Of a stretch of 64,000 nucleotides of DNA, positions 13,571-27,250 are shown one piece after another; position 1 is the first letter of the stretch, and each line of letters begins with the position of its first letter. Under the pieces are notes generated by a model that saw nothing but the letters and a program-made list of their open reading frames with translations, searched no databases and was not told the origin of the DNA. A program made the translations under genes and the position numbers. Origin of the DNA: Diospyros lotus (Eukaryota > Streptophyta > Magnoliopsida > Ericales > Ebenaceae); assembly GCF_014633365.1 (NCBI RefSeq), contig NW_026267104.1:124001-188000 (forward strand). Reading direction: 5' to 3'.

Positions 13571-14680
13571 TTGATTGAATAAAGTTCAGTCTTTCTTGTT
13601 TCAAGTGTTCTACTATGGACCCATGGCTAAAAGTCATGTTTTGGAAACTTCCCAACAATCGAATTTGTACTTTCTTTAGTGTATTTAGTGTATCAAAATA
13701 TCGTCTTTCACATAGATTCGGAATCGTTAAAAACAAATGAGTCACTTTTGAGATAACTTTGATTGAACAAAGTTGACTCTTTCTTGTTTCAATTGTTCTA
13801 CTATGGACCCATGACTAAAACTCAAGTTTTCAAAACTTCTCGAAATCCAAATTTGAACTTTCTATATTGTATTTAGTGTATCAAAATATCGTCTTTCACA
13901 AACATTCGGAATCGTTAAAAACAAATGAGTCAATTTTGAGATAACTTTGATTGAACAAAGTTGACTTGTTCTTGTTTCAGGTATTCTACTATGGACCCAT
14001 GACTAAATCTCAAGTTTTTAAAACTTCCCGAAATCCAAATTTGAACTTTCTTTAGTGTATTTAGCGTATCCAAATGTCGTCTTTCACAATTATTAGGAAT
14101 CTTCAAAAGCAAATAAGTCAATATTGAGATTTCGTTGATTGAACAAACTTGACTCTTTCATGTTTCAAGTGTTCTACTATGGACCCATGGCTAAAACACA
14201 TGTTTTCAAAACTTCCCAAAATCGAATTTGAACTTTCTTTAGTGTATTTACTGTATCAAAATATCGGCTTTCACATAGATTCGGAAGTGTCAAAAACAAA
14301 TGAGACAATTTTGAGATATCGTTGATTGAATAAAGTTCAGTCTTTCTTGTTTCAAGTGGTTCTACTATGGACCCATGGCTAAAAGTCATGTTTTCGAAAC
14401 TTCCGAAAACTCGAATTCGAACTTCTTTAGTGTATTTAGTGTATCAAAATATCGTCTTTCACATAGATTCAGAATCGTTAAAATCAAATATGTCAATTTT
14501 GAGATAACTTTGATTGAACAAAGTTGACTCTTTCTTGTTTCAATGGTTCTACTATGGACCCATGACTCAAACTCAAGTTTTCAAAACTTCCCGAAATCCG
14601 AATTTGAACTTTCTTTAGTGTATTTAGTGTATCAAACTATCGTCTTTCACATACATTCGGAATCGTTAAAAACAAATGAG

Positions 14681-15290
14681 TCAATTTTGAGATAACTTTG
14701 ATTGAAGAAAGTTGACTCTTTCTTCTTTCAAGTGTTCTACTATGGACCCATGGCTAAAAGTCATGTTTTGGAAACTTCCCAAAAACTGAATTTGAACTTT
14801 CTTTAGTGTATTTAGTGTATCAAAATATCGTCTTTCACATACATTCGGAATCGTTAAAAAAAAATGAGTCAATTTTGAGATAATTTTGATTGAGCAAGGT
14901 TGACTCTTTCTTGTTTCAAGTGTTCTACTATGGACCCATGGCTAAAAGTCATGTTTTGGAAACTTCCCAAAAACTGAATTTGAACTTTCTTTAGTGTATT
15001 TAGTGTATCAAAATATCGTCTTTCACATACATTCGGAATCGTTAGAAAAAAAATGAGTCAATTTTGAGATAATTTTGATTGAACAAGGTTGACTCTTTCT
15101 TGTTTCAAGTGTTCTACTATGGACCCATGGCTAAAAGTCATGTTTTGGAAACTTCCCAAAAACTGAATTTGAACTTTCTTTAGTGTTTTTAGTGTATCAA
15201 AATATCGTCTTTCACATACATTCGGAATCGTTAAAAAAAATGAGTCAATTTTGAGATAATTTTGATTGAACAAGGTTGACTCTTTCTTGT
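14681..15290. repeat. Run of three or four near-identical beta monomers
   Basis: Consecutive monomers share GATAATTTTGATTGA(A/G)CAAGGTTGACTC and TTTTGGAAACTTCCCAAAAACTG with only scattered substitutions. This indicates recent single-monomer amplification inside an otherwise diverged block. The flanking monomer with GATTGAAGAAAG...CTTCTTTC also occurs at about 6900 (offset 7795 bp). Confidence 0.7.
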
Positions 15291-15449
15291 TTCATGTGTT
15301 CTACTATGGACCCATGGCTAAAAGTCATGTTTTCTATACTTCCCAAAAATTGCATTTGAACTTTCTTTAGTGTATTTAGTGTATCAAAATATCATCTTTC
15401 ACATAGATTCGGAATCGTTAAAAACAAATGAGTCAATTTTGAGATAACT

Positions 15450-15499
15450 TTGATTGAACAAAGTTGACTCTTTCTTGATTGAACAAAGTTTACTCTTTC
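15450..15499. repeat. Internal 25-bp tandem duplication within a monomer
   Basis: A 25-bp block, TTGATTGAACAAAG followed by TTGACTCTTTC, occurs twice in succession with one mismatch (TTGACTC versus TTTACTC). It spans the AACTTTG...CAAAGTT dyad, so this monomer carries an extra copy of part of that element. Confidence 0.85.
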
Positions 15500-16489
15500 T
15501 TGTTTCAATTGTTCTACTATGGACCTGTGACTAAAACTCAAGTTTTCAAAACTTCCCGAAATCCGAATTTGAACTTTCTTTAGTGTATTTAGTGTATCAA
15601 AATATCGTCTATCACATAGATTCGGAATCGTCAAAAACAAATGAGACAATTTTGAGATATCGTTGATTGAATAAAGTTCAGTCTTTCTTGTTTCAAGTGT
15701 TCTACTATGGACCCATGGCTAAAAGTCATGTTTTCGAAACTTCCCAAAAACCGAATTTGAACTTTCTTTAGTGTATCAAAATATCGTCTCTCAAAGATTC
15801 CGAATCGTTAAAAACAGATGAGTCAATTTTGAGATAACTTTGATTGAACAAAGTTGACTCTTTCTTGTTTCAATTGTTCTACTATGGACCCATGACTAAA
15901 ACTCAAGTTTTAAAAACTTCCCGAAATCCAAATTTGAACTTTCTTTACTGTATTTAGTGTATCAAAATATCGTCTTTCACATACATTCGGAATCGTTAAA
16001 AACAAATGAGTCAATTTTGACATAACTTTGATTGAACAAAGTTGACTCTTTCTTGTTTCAATTGTTCTACTATGGACCCATGACTAAAACTCAATTTTCA
16101 AAACTTCTCGAAATCCAAAATTGAACTTTCTTTAGTGTATTTAGTGTATCAAAATATCGTCTTTCACATACATTTCGAATCGTTAAAAACAAATGAGTCA
16201 ATTTTGAGATAACTTTGATTGAACAAAGTTGACTCTTTCTTGTTTCAATTGTTCTACTATGAACCCTTGACTAAAACTCAACTTTTCAAAACTTTTCGAA
16301 ATCCAAATTTGAACTTTCTTTAGTGTATTTATTGTATCAAAACGTCGTCTTTCACAATTATTAGGAATCGTAAAAAGCAAATAAGTCAATTTTGAGATAT
16401 CGTTGTTGAACAAACTTGAATCTTTCTTGTTTCAAGTGTTCTACTATGGACCCATGGCTAAAACACATGTTTTCAAAACTTCCCAAAAA

Positions 16490-19400
16490 TCGAATTTGAA
16501 CTTTCTTTAGTGTATTTAGTGTATCAAAATATCGTCTTTCACATAGATTCGGACTCGTTAAAAACAAATGAGCCAATTTTGAGATATCGTTGATTGAATA
16601 AAGTTTTTCTTGTTTCAAGTGTTCTACTATGGACCCATGGCTAAAAGTCATGTTTTCTAAACTTCCCAAAAACCGAATTTGAACTTCTTTAGTGTATTTA
16701 GTGTATCAAAATATCATCTTTCACATAGATTCGGAATCGTTAAAAACAAATCAGTCAATTTTGACATAACCTTGATTGAACAAAGTTGACTCTTTGTTGT
16801 TTCAATTGTTCTACTATGGACCCATGGCTAAAACTCAAGTTTTCAAAACTTCCCGAAAGCCAAATTTGAACTTTCTTTAGTGTTTTTAGCGTATCAAAAT
16901 GTCGTCTTTCACAATTATTAGGAATCTTCAATAGCAAATAAGTCATTTTTGAGATATCGTTGATTGAACAAAGTTGACTCTTTCTTGTTTCAAGTGTTCT
17001 ACTATGGACCCATGGCTAAAAGTCATGTTTTCAAAACTTCCCGAAAGCCAAATTTGAACTTTATTTAGTGTATTTAGTGTATCAAAATATCGTCTTTCCC
17101 AATTATTAGGAATCGTCAAAAGCAAATAAGTCAATTTTGAGATATCGTTGATTGAACAAACTTGACTCTTTCTTGTTTCAAGTGTTCTACAACGGACTCA
17201 TGCCTAAAACACTTGTTTTCAAAACATCCCAAAAATCGAATTTGATCTTTCTTTAGTGTATTTAGTGTATCAAAATATCTTCTTTCACATAGATTCGGAA
17301 TCGTTAAAAACAAATGAGTCAATTTTGACATAACTTTGATTGAACAAAGTTGACTCTTTCTTGTTTCAATTGTTCTACTATGGACCCTTGACTAAAACTC
17401 AAGTTTTCAAAACCTCCCGAAATCCAAATTTAAACTTTCTTTAGTGTATTTAGCGTATCAAAATGTCCTCTTTCACAATTATTAGGAATCGTCGAAAGCA
17501 AATAAGTCAATTTTGAGATATCGTTGATTGAACAAACTTAAATCTTTACTGTTTCAAGTGTTCTACTATGGACCCATGGCTAAAACAAATGTTTTCAAAA
17601 CTTCCCAAAAATCGAATTTGAACTTTCTTTAGTGTATTTAGTGTATCAAAATATCTTCTTTCACATAGATTCGGAATCGTTAAAAACAAATGAGTCAATT
17701 TTGACATAACTTTGATTGAACAAAGTTGACTCTTTGTTGTTTCAAGTGTTCTACTATGGACCCATGGCTAAAAGTCATGTCTTCAAAACTTCCCAAAAAT
17801 CGAATTTGAACTTTCTTTAGTGTATTTAGTGTATCAAAATATCATCTTTCACATAGATTCGGAATCGTTAAAAACAAATGAGTCAATTTTGACATAACTT
17901 TGATTGAACAAAGTTGACTCTTTGTTGTTTCAAGTGTTCTACTATGGACCCATGGCTAAAAGTCATGTCTTCAAAACTTCCCAAAAATCGAATTTGAACT
18001 TTCTTTAGTGTATTTAGTGTATCAAAATATCATCTTTCACATAGATTCGGAATCGTTAAAAACAAATGAGTCAATTTTGAGATAACTTTGATTGAACAAA
18101 GTTGACTCTTTCTTGTTTCAATTGTTCTACTATGGTCCCTTGACTAAAACTCAAGTTTTCAAAACTTCCCGAAATCCAAATTTGAACTTTCTTTAGTGTA
18201 TTTATCGTATGAAAATGTCGTCTTTCACAATTATTAGGAATCGTCGAAAGCAAATCAGTCAATTTTGAGATATCGTTGATTGAACAAACTTGAATCTTTC
18301 TTGTTTCAAGTGTTCTACTATGGACCCATGGCTAAAACACATGTTTTCAAAACTTCCCAAAAATCGAATTTGAACTTTCTTTAGTGTATTTAGTGTATCA
18401 AAATATCGTCTTTCACATAGATTCGGAATCGTTAAAAACAAATGAGTCAATTTTGACATAACTTTGATTGAACAAAGTTGACTCTTTGTTGTTTCAATTG
18501 TTCTACTATGGACCCATGGATCAAACTCAAGTTTTCAAAACTTCCCGAAAGCCAAATTTGAACTTTCTTTAGTGTTTTTAGCGTATCAAAATGTAGTCTT
18601 TCACAATTATTAGGAATATTCAAAAGCAAATAAATCAATTTTGAGATATCGTTGATTGAACAAAGTTGACTCTTTCTTGTTTCAATTGTTCTACTATGGA
18701 CCCATGGCGAAAACTCAAGTTTTCAAAACTTCCCGAAAGCCAAATTTAAACTTTCTTTAGTGTATTTAGCATATAAAAATGTCGTCTTTCACAATTACTA
18801 GGAATCTTCAAAAGCAAATAAGTCAATTTTGAGATATCGTTCATTGAACAAACTTGACTCTTTCTTCTTTCAAGAGTTCTACTACGGACCCATGGCTAAA
18901 ACACATGTTTTCAAAACTTCCCAAAAATCGAATTTGAATTATCTTTTGTGTATTTAGTGTATCAAAATATCGTCTTTCACATAGATTCAGAATCGTCAAA
19001 AACAAATGAGACAATTTTGAGATATCGTTGATTGAATAAAGTTGAGTCTTTCTTGTTTCAAGTGTTCTACTATGGACCCATGGCTAGAAGTCATGTTTTT
19101 GAAACTTCCCAAAAACTGAATTTGAACTTTCTTTAGTGTATTTAGTGTATCAAAATATCGTCTCTCACATAGATTCCGAATTGTTAAAAACAAATGAGTC
19201 AATTTTGAGATAACTGTGATTGAACAAAGTTGACTCTTTCTTGTTTCAATTCTTCTACTATGGACCCATGACTAAAACTCAAGTTTTCAAAACTTCTCGA
19301 AATCCAAATTTGAACTTTCTTTGCTGTATTTAGTGTATCAAAATATCGTCTTTCACATACATTCGGAATCGTTAAAAACAAATGAGTCAATTTTGAGATA

Positions 19401-19491
19401 ACTTTGATTGAACAAAGTTGACTCTTTCTTGTTTCAAGTGTTCTACTATGGACCCATGGCTAAAAGTCATGTTTTCAAAACATCCCAAAAA
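16490..19491. repeat. HOR copy 1 (about 3002 bp, 16 monomers)
   Basis: Aligns to copy 2 at offset 3002. Compared with the 13-monomer copies it contains three extra monomers at 17338-17901. These are X (AAACCTCCCGAAATCC, TTTAAACTTTC), Y (ACTTAAATCTTTACTG, AAAACAAATG) and a second copy of Z (CATGTCTTCAAAAC...TATCATC). Confidence 0.85.
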
Positions 19492-21929
19492 CCGAATTTG
19501 AACTTTCTTTAGTGTATTTAGTGTATCAAAATATCGTCTTTCACATAGATTCGGACTCGTTAAAAACAAATGAGCCAATTTTGAGATATCGTTGATTGAA
19601 TAAAGTTTTTCTTGTTTCAAGTGTTCTACTATGGACCCATGGCTAAAAGTCATGTTTTCTAAACTTCCCAAAAACCGAATTTGAACTTCTTTAGTGTATT
19701 TAGTGTATCAAAATATCATCTTTCACATAGATTCGGAATCGTTAAAAACAAATCAGTCAATTTTGACATAACCTTGATTGAACAAAGTTGACTCTTTGTT
19801 GTTTCAATTGTTCTACTATGGACCCATGGCTAAAACTCAAGTTTTCAAAACTTCCCGAAAGCCAAATTTGAACTTTCTTTAGTGTTTTTAGCGTATCAAA
19901 ATGTCGTCTTTCACAATTATTAGGAATCTTCAATAGCAAATAAGTCATTTTTGAGATATCGTTGATTGAACAAAGTTGACTCTTTCTTGTTTCAAGTGTT
20001 CTACTATGGACCCATGGCTAAAAGTCATGTTTTCAAAACTTCCCGAAAGCCAAATTTGAACTTTATTTAGTGTATTTAGTGTATCAAAATATCGTCTTTC
20101 CCAATTATTAGGAATCGTCAAAAGCAAATAAGTCAATTTTGAGATATCGTTGATTGAACAAACTTGACTCTTTCTTGTTTCAAGTGTTCTACAACGGACT
20201 CATGCCTAAAACACTTGTTTTCAAAACATCCCAAAAATCGAATTTGATCTTTCTTTAGTGTATTTAGTGTATCAAAATATCTTCTTTCACATAGATTCGG
20301 AATCGTTAAAAACAAATGAGTCAATTTTGACATAACTTTGATTGAACAAAGTTGACTCTTTGTTGTTTCAAGTGTTCTACTATGGACCCATGGCTAAAAG
20401 TCATGTCTTCAAAACTTCCCAAAAATCGAATTTGAACTTTCTTTAGTGTATTTAGTGTATCAAAATATCATCTTTCACATAGATTCGGAATCGTTAAAAA
20501 CAAATGAGTCAATTTTGAGATAACTTTGATTGAACAAAGTTGACTCTTTCTTGTTTCAATTGTTCTACTATGGTCCCTTGACTAAAACTCAAGTTTTCAA
20601 AACTTCCCGAAATCCAAATTTGAACTTTCTTTAGTGTATTTATCGTATGAAAATGTCGTCTTTCACAATTATTAGGAATCGTCGAAAGCAAATCAGTCAA
20701 TTTTGAGATATCGTTGATTGAACAAACTTGAATCTTTCTTGTTTCAAGTGTTCTACTATGGACCCATGGCTAAAACACATGTTTTCAAAACTTCCCAAAA
20801 ATCGAATTTGAACTTTCTTTAGTGTATTTAGTGTATCAAAATATCGTCTTTCACATAGATTCGGAATCGTTAAAAACAAATGAGTCAATTTTGACATAAC
20901 TTTGATTGAACAAAGTTGACTCTTTGTTGTTTCAATTGTTCTACTATGGACCCATGGATCAAACTCAAGTTTTCAAAACTTCCCGAAAGCCAAATTTGAA
21001 CTTTCTTTAGTGTTTTTAGCGTATCAAAATGTAGTCTTTCACAATTATTAGGAATATTCAAAAGCAAATAAATCAATTTTGAGATATCGTTGATTGAACA
21101 AAGTTGACTCTTTCTTGTTTCAATTGTTCTACTATGGACCCATGGCGAAAACTCAAGTTTTCAAAACTTCCCGAAAGCCAAATTTAAACTTTCTTTAGTG
21201 TATTTAGCATATAAAAATGTCGTCTTTCACAATTACTAGGAATCTTCAAAAGCAAATAAGTCAATTTTGAGATATCGTTCATTGAACAAACTTGACTCTT
21301 TCTTCTTTCAAGAGTTCTACTACGGACCCATGGCTAAAACACATGTTTTCAAAACTTCCCAAAAATCGAATTTGAATTATCTTTTGTGTATTTAGTGTAT
21401 CAAAATATCGTCTTTCACATAGATTCAGAATCGTCAAAAACAAATGAGACAATTTTGAGATATCGTTGATTGAATAAAGTTGAGTCTTTCTTGTTTCAAG
21501 TGTTCTACTATGGACCCATGGCTAGAAGTCATGTTTTTGAAACTTCCCAAAAACTGAATTTGAACTTTCTTTAGTGTATTTAGTGTATCAAAATATCGTC
21601 TCTCACATAGATTCCGAATTGTTAAAAACAAATGAGTCAATTTTGAGATAACTGTGATTGAACAAAGTTGACTCTTTCTTGTTTCAATTCTTCTACTATG
21701 GACCCATGACTAAAACTCAAGTTTTCAAAACTTCTCGAAATCCAAATTTGAACTTTCTTTGCTGTATTTAGTGTATCAAAATATCGTCTTTCACATACAT
21801 TCGGAATCGTTAAAAACAAATGAGTCAATTTTGAGATAACTTTGATTGAACAAAGTTGACTCTTTCTTGTTTCAAGTGTTCTACTATGGACCCATGGCTA
21901 AAAGTCATGTTTTCAAAACATCCCAAAAA
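19492..21929. repeat. HOR copy 2 (2438 bp, 13 monomers)
   Basis: Matches copy 3 essentially base for base by eye at offset 2438. It lacks monomers X and Y and has a single Z monomer (about 20350-20500). Confidence 0.88.
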
Positions 21930-24367
21930 CCGAATTTGAACTTTCTTTAGTGTATTTAGTGTATCAAAATATCGTCTTTCACATAGATTCGGACTCGTTA
22001 AAAACAAATGAGCCAATTTTGAGATATCGTTGATTGAATAAAGTTTTTCTTGTTTCAAGTGTTCTACTATGGACCCATGGCTAAAAGTCATGTTTTCTAA
22101 ACTTCCCAAAAACCGAATTTGAACTTCTTTAGTGTATTTAGTGTATCAAAATATCATCTTTCACATAGATTCGGAATCGTTAAAAACAAATCAGTCAATT
22201 TTGACATAACCTTGATTGAACAAAGTTGACTCTTTGTTGTTTCAATTGTTCTACTATGGACCCATGGCTAAAACTCAAGTTTTCAAAACTTCCCGAAAGC
22301 CAAATTTGAACTTTCTTTAGTGTTTTTAGCGTATCAAAATGTCGTCTTTCACAATTATTAGGAATCTTCAATAGCAAATAAGTCATTTTTGAGATATCGT
22401 TGATTGAACAAAGTTGACTCTTTCTTGTTTCAAGTGTTCTACTATGGACCCATGGCTAAAAGTCATGTTTTCAAAACTTCCCGAAAGCCAAATTTGAACT
22501 TTATTTAGTGTATTTAGTGTATCAAAATATCGTCTTTCCCAATTATTAGGAATCGTCAAAAGCAAATAAGTCAATTTTGAGATATCGTTGATTGAACAAA
22601 CTTGACTCTTTCTTGTTTCAAGTGTTCTACAACGGACTCATGCCTAAAACACTTGTTTTCAAAACATCCCAAAAATCGAATTTGATCTTTCTTTAGTGTA
22701 TTTAGTGTATCAAAATATCTTCTTTCACATAGATTCGGAATCGTTAAAAACAAATGAGTCAATTTTGACATAACTTTGATTGAACAAAGTTGACTCTTTG
22801 TTGTTTCAAGTGTTCTACTATGGACCCATGGCTAAAAGTCATGTCTTCAAAACTTCCCAAAAATCGAATTTGAACTTTCTTTAGTGTATTTAGTGTATCA
22901 AAATATCATCTTTCACATAGATTCGGAATCGTTAAAAACAAATGAGTCAATTTTGAGATAACTTTGATTGAACAAAGTTGACTCTTTCTTGTTTCAATTG
23001 TTCTACTATGGTCCCTTGACTAAAACTCAAGTTTTCAAAACTTCCCGAAATCCAAATTTGAACTTTCTTTAGTGTATTTATCGTATGAAAATGTCGTCTT
23101 TCACAATTATTAGGAATCGTCGAAAGCAAATCAGTCAATTTTGAGATATCGTTGATTGAACAAACTTGAATCTTTCTTGTTTCAAGTGTTCTACTATGGA
23201 CCCATGGCTAAAACACATGTTTTCAAAACTTCCCAAAAATCGAATTTGAACTTTCTTTAGTGTATTTAGTGTATCAAAATATCGTCTTTCACATAGATTC
23301 GGAATCGTTAAAAACAAATGAGTCAATTTTGACATAACTTTGATTGAACAAAGTTGACTCTTTGTTGTTTCAATTGTTCTACTATGGACCCATGGATCAA
23401 ACTCAAGTTTTCAAAACTTCCCGAAAGCCAAATTTGAACTTTCTTTAGTGTTTTTAGCGTATCAAAATGTAGTCTTTCACAATTATTAGGAATATTCAAA
23501 AGCAAATAAATCAATTTTGAGATATCGTTGATTGAACAAAGTTGACTCTTTCTTGTTTCAATTGTTCTACTATGGACCCATGGCGAAAACTCAAGTTTTC
23601 AAAACTTCCCGAAAGCCAAATTTAAACTTTCTTTAGTGTATTTAGCATATAAAAATGTCGTCTTTCACAATTACTAGGAATCTTCAAAAGCAAATAAGTC
23701 AATTTTGAGATATCGTTCATTGAACAAACTTGACTCTTTCTTCTTTCAAGAGTTCTACTACGGACCCATGGCTAAAACACATGTTTTCAAAACTTCCCAA
23801 AAATCGAATTTGAATTATCTTTTGTGTATTTAGTGTATCAAAATATCGTCTTTCACATAGATTCAGAATCGTCAAAAACAAATGAGACAATTTTGAGATA
23901 TCGTTGATTGAATAAAGTTGAGTCTTTCTTGTTTCAAGTGTTCTACTATGGACCCATGGCTAGAAGTCATGTTTTTGAAACTTCCCAAAAACTGAATTTG
24001 AACTTTCTTTAGTGTATTTAGTGTATCAAAATATCGTCTCTCACATAGATTCCGAATTGTTAAAAACAAATGAGTCAATTTTGAGATAACTGTGATTGAA
24101 CAAAGTTGACTCTTTCTTGTTTCAATTCTTCTACTATGGACCCATGACTAAAACTCAAGTTTTCAAAACTTCTCGAAATCCAAATTTGAACTTTCTTTGC
24201 TGTATTTAGTGTATCAAAATATCGTCTTTCACATACATTCGGAATCGTTAAAAACAAATGAGTCAATTTTGAGATAACTTTGATTGAACAAAGTTGACTC
24301 TTTCTTGTTTCAAGTGTTCTACTATGGACCCATGGCTAAAAGTCATGTTTTCAAAACATCCCAAAAA
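21930..24367. repeat. HOR copy 3 (2438 bp, 13 monomers)
   Basis: Nearly identical to copy 2, with the same X/Y absence and a single Z monomer (about 22788-22940). Copies 2 and 3 are the most recent duplication in this block. Confidence 0.88.
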
Positions 24368-27250
24368 CCGAATTTGAACTTTCTTTAGTGTATTTAGTGT
24401 ATCAAAATATCGTCTTTCACATAGATTCGGACTCGTTAAAAACAAATGAGCCAATTTTGAGATATCGTTGATTGAATAAAGTTTTTCTTGTTTCAAGTGT
24501 TCTACTATGGACCCATGGCTAAAAGTCATGTTTTCTAAACTTCCCAAAAACCGAATTTGAACTTCTTTAGTGTATTTAGTGTATCAAAATATCATCTTTC
24601 ACATAGATTCGGAATCGTTAAAAACAAATCAGTCAATTTTGACATAACCTTGATTGAACAAAGTTGACTCTTTGTTGTTTCAATTGTTCTACTATGGACC
24701 CATGGCTAAAACTCAAGTTTTCAAAACTTCCCGAAAGCCAAATTTGAACTTTCTTTAGTGTTTTTAGCGTATCAAAATGTCGTCTTTCACAATTATTAGG
24801 AATCTTCAATAGCAAATAAGTCATTTTTGAGATATCGTTGATTGAACAAAGTTGACTCTTTCTTGTTTCAAGTGTTCTACTATGGACCCATGGCTAAAAG
24901 TCATGTTTTCAAAACTTCCCGAAAGCCAAATTTGAACTTTATTTAGTGTATTTAGTGTATCAAAATATCGTCTTTCCCAATTATTAGGAATCGTCAAAAG
25001 CAAATAAGTCAATTTTGAGATATCGTTGATTGAACAAACTTGACTCTTTCTTGTTTCAAGTGTTCTACAACGGACTCATGCCTAAAACACTTGTTTTCAA
25101 AACATCCCAAAAATCGAATTTGATCTTTCTTTAGTGTATTTAGTTTATCAAAATATCTTCTTTCACATAGATTCGGAATCGTTAAAAACAAATGAGTCAA
25201 TTTTGACATAACTTTGATTGAACAAAGTTGACTCTTTCTTGTTTCAATTGTTCTACTATGGACCCTTGACTAAAACTCAAGTTTTCAAAACCTCCCGAAA
25301 TCCAAATTTAAACGTTCTTTAGTGTATTTAGCGTATCAAAATGTAATCTTTCACAATTATTAGGAATCGTCGAAAGCAAATAAGTCAATTTTGAGATATC
25401 GTTGATTGAACAAACTTAAATCTTTACTGTTTCAAGTGTTCTACTATGGACCCATGGCTAAAACAAATGTTTTCAAAACTTCCCAAAAATCGAATTTGAA
25501 CTTTCTTTAGTGTATTTAGTGTATCAAAATATCTTCTTTCACATAGATTCGGAATCGTTAAAAACAAATGAGTCAATTTTGACATAACTTTGATTGAACA
25601 AAGTTGACTCTTTGTTGTTTCAAGTGTTCTACTATGGACCCATGGCTAAAAGTCATGTCTTCAAAACTTCCCAAAAATCGAATTTGAACTTTCTTTAGTG
25701 TATTTAGTGTATCAAAATATCATCTTTCACATAGATTCGGAATCGTTAAAAACAAATGAGTCAATTTTGACATAACTTTGATTGAACAAAGTTGACTCTT
25801 TGTTGTTTCAAGTGTTCTACTATGGACCCATGGCTAAAAGTCATGTCTTCAAAACTTCCCAAAAATCGAATTTGAACTTTCTTTAGTGTATTTAGTGTAT
25901 CAAAATATCATCTTTCACATAGATTCGGGATCGTTAAAAACAAATGAGTCAATTTTGACATAACTTTGATTGAACAAAGTTGACTCTTTGTTGTTTCAAG
26001 TGTTCTACTATGGACCCATGGCTAAAAGTCATGTCTTCAAAACTTCCCAAATATCGAATTTGAACTTTCTTTAGTGTATTTAGTGTATCAAAATATCATC
26101 TTTCACATAGATTCGGAATCGTTAAAAACAAATGAGTCAATTTTGAGATAACTTTGATTGAACAAAGTTGACTCTTTCTTGTTTCAATTGTTCTACTATG
26201 GTCCCTTGACTAAAACTCAAGTTTTCAAAACTTCCCGAAATCCAAATTTGAACTTTCTTTAGTGTATTTATCGTATGAAAATGTCGTCTTTCACAATTAT
26301 TAGGAATCGTCGAAAGCAAATAAGTCAATTTTGAGATATCGTTGATTGAACAAACTTGAATCTTTCTTGTTTCAAGTGTTCTACTATGGACCCATGGCTA
26401 AAACACATGTTTTCAAAACTTCCCAAAAATCGAATTTGAACTTTCTTTAGTGTATTTAGTGTATCAAAATATCGTCTTTCACATAGATTCGGAATCGTTA
26501 AAAACAAATGAGTCAATTTTGACATAACTTTGATTGAACAAAGTTGACTCTTTGTTGTTTCAATTGTTCTACTATGGACCCATGGATCAAACTCAAGTTT
26601 TCAAAACTTCCCGAAAGCCAAATTTGAACTTTCTTTAGTGTTTTTAGCGTATCAAAATGTAGTCTTTCACAATTATTAGGAATATTCAAAAGCAAATAAA
26701 TCAATTTTGAGATATCGTTGATTGAACAAAGTTGAGTCTTTCTTGTTTCAATTGTTCTACTATGGACCCATGGCTAGAAGTCATGTTTTTGAAACTTCCC
26801 AAAAACTGAATTTGAACTTTCTTTAGTGTATTTAGTGTATCAAAATATCGTCTCTCACATAGATTCCGAATTGTTAAAAACAAATGAGTCAATTTTGAGA
26901 TAACTGTGATTGAACAAAGTTGACTCTTTCTTGTTTCAATTCTTCTACTATGGACCCATGACTAAAACTCAAGTTTTCAAAACTTCTCGAAATCCAAATT
27001 TGAACTTTCTTTGCTGTATTTAGTGCATCAAAATATCATCTTTCACATACATTCGGAATCGTTAAAAACAAATGAGTCAATTTTGAGATAACTTTGATTG
27101 AACAAAGTTGACTCTTTCTTGTTTCAAGTGTTCTACTATGGACCCATGGCTAAAAGTCATGTTTTCAAAACATCCCAAAAACCGAATTTGAACTTTCTTT
27201 AGTGTATTTAGTGTATCAAAATATCGTCTTTCACATAGATTCGGAATCGT
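24368..27250. repeat. HOR copy 4 (expanded Z run, then a two-monomer deletion)
   Basis: Follows copy 3 at offset 2438 up to about 25200. It then carries X, Y and three Z monomers (25590-26137), shifting the offset to 3190. Near 26730 it skips two monomers present in the other copies, so the offset falls to 2814. Similarity ends near 27250, where AACAAATTTGTAAATTTTG begins. Confidence 0.82.

Larger units (their letters stand above)
1..16490. repeat. 188-bp satellite array, block I (diverged monomers)
   Basis: About 88 head-to-tail copies of a 188-bp AT-rich monomer (GC roughly 30% by eye). Recurring landmarks such as TTCTACTATGGACCCATG, CTTTCTTTAGTGTATTTAG and ATCGTCTTTCACA return every 188 bp. 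All copies share one orientation. Neighbouring copies differ more here than in the later blocks, and alpha and beta module types are intermixed without one long regular period. Several monomers carry small internal deletions or duplications, listed separately. No gene or foreign insertion is visible. The open frames on the minus strand are not credible genes: they begin at TTG and the frame shifts at every monomer. Confidence 0.97.
16490..27250. repeat. Higher-order repeat array, 2438-bp basic unit, four copies
   Basis: Near-identical multi-monomer blocks recur here. Matching positions include 16755/19757/22195/24633 and 18071/20509/22947/26137. The spacing between copies 2 and 3, and between 3 and 4 at their left ends, is 2438 bp (13 monomers minus 6 bp, from one 6-bp deletion in GAATAAAGTTTTTCTTG). 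Copies 1 and 4 are longer by whole monomers. Identity between copies is visibly far higher than between adjacent monomers, the definition of a HOR. Boundaries are approximate. Confidence 0.93.
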
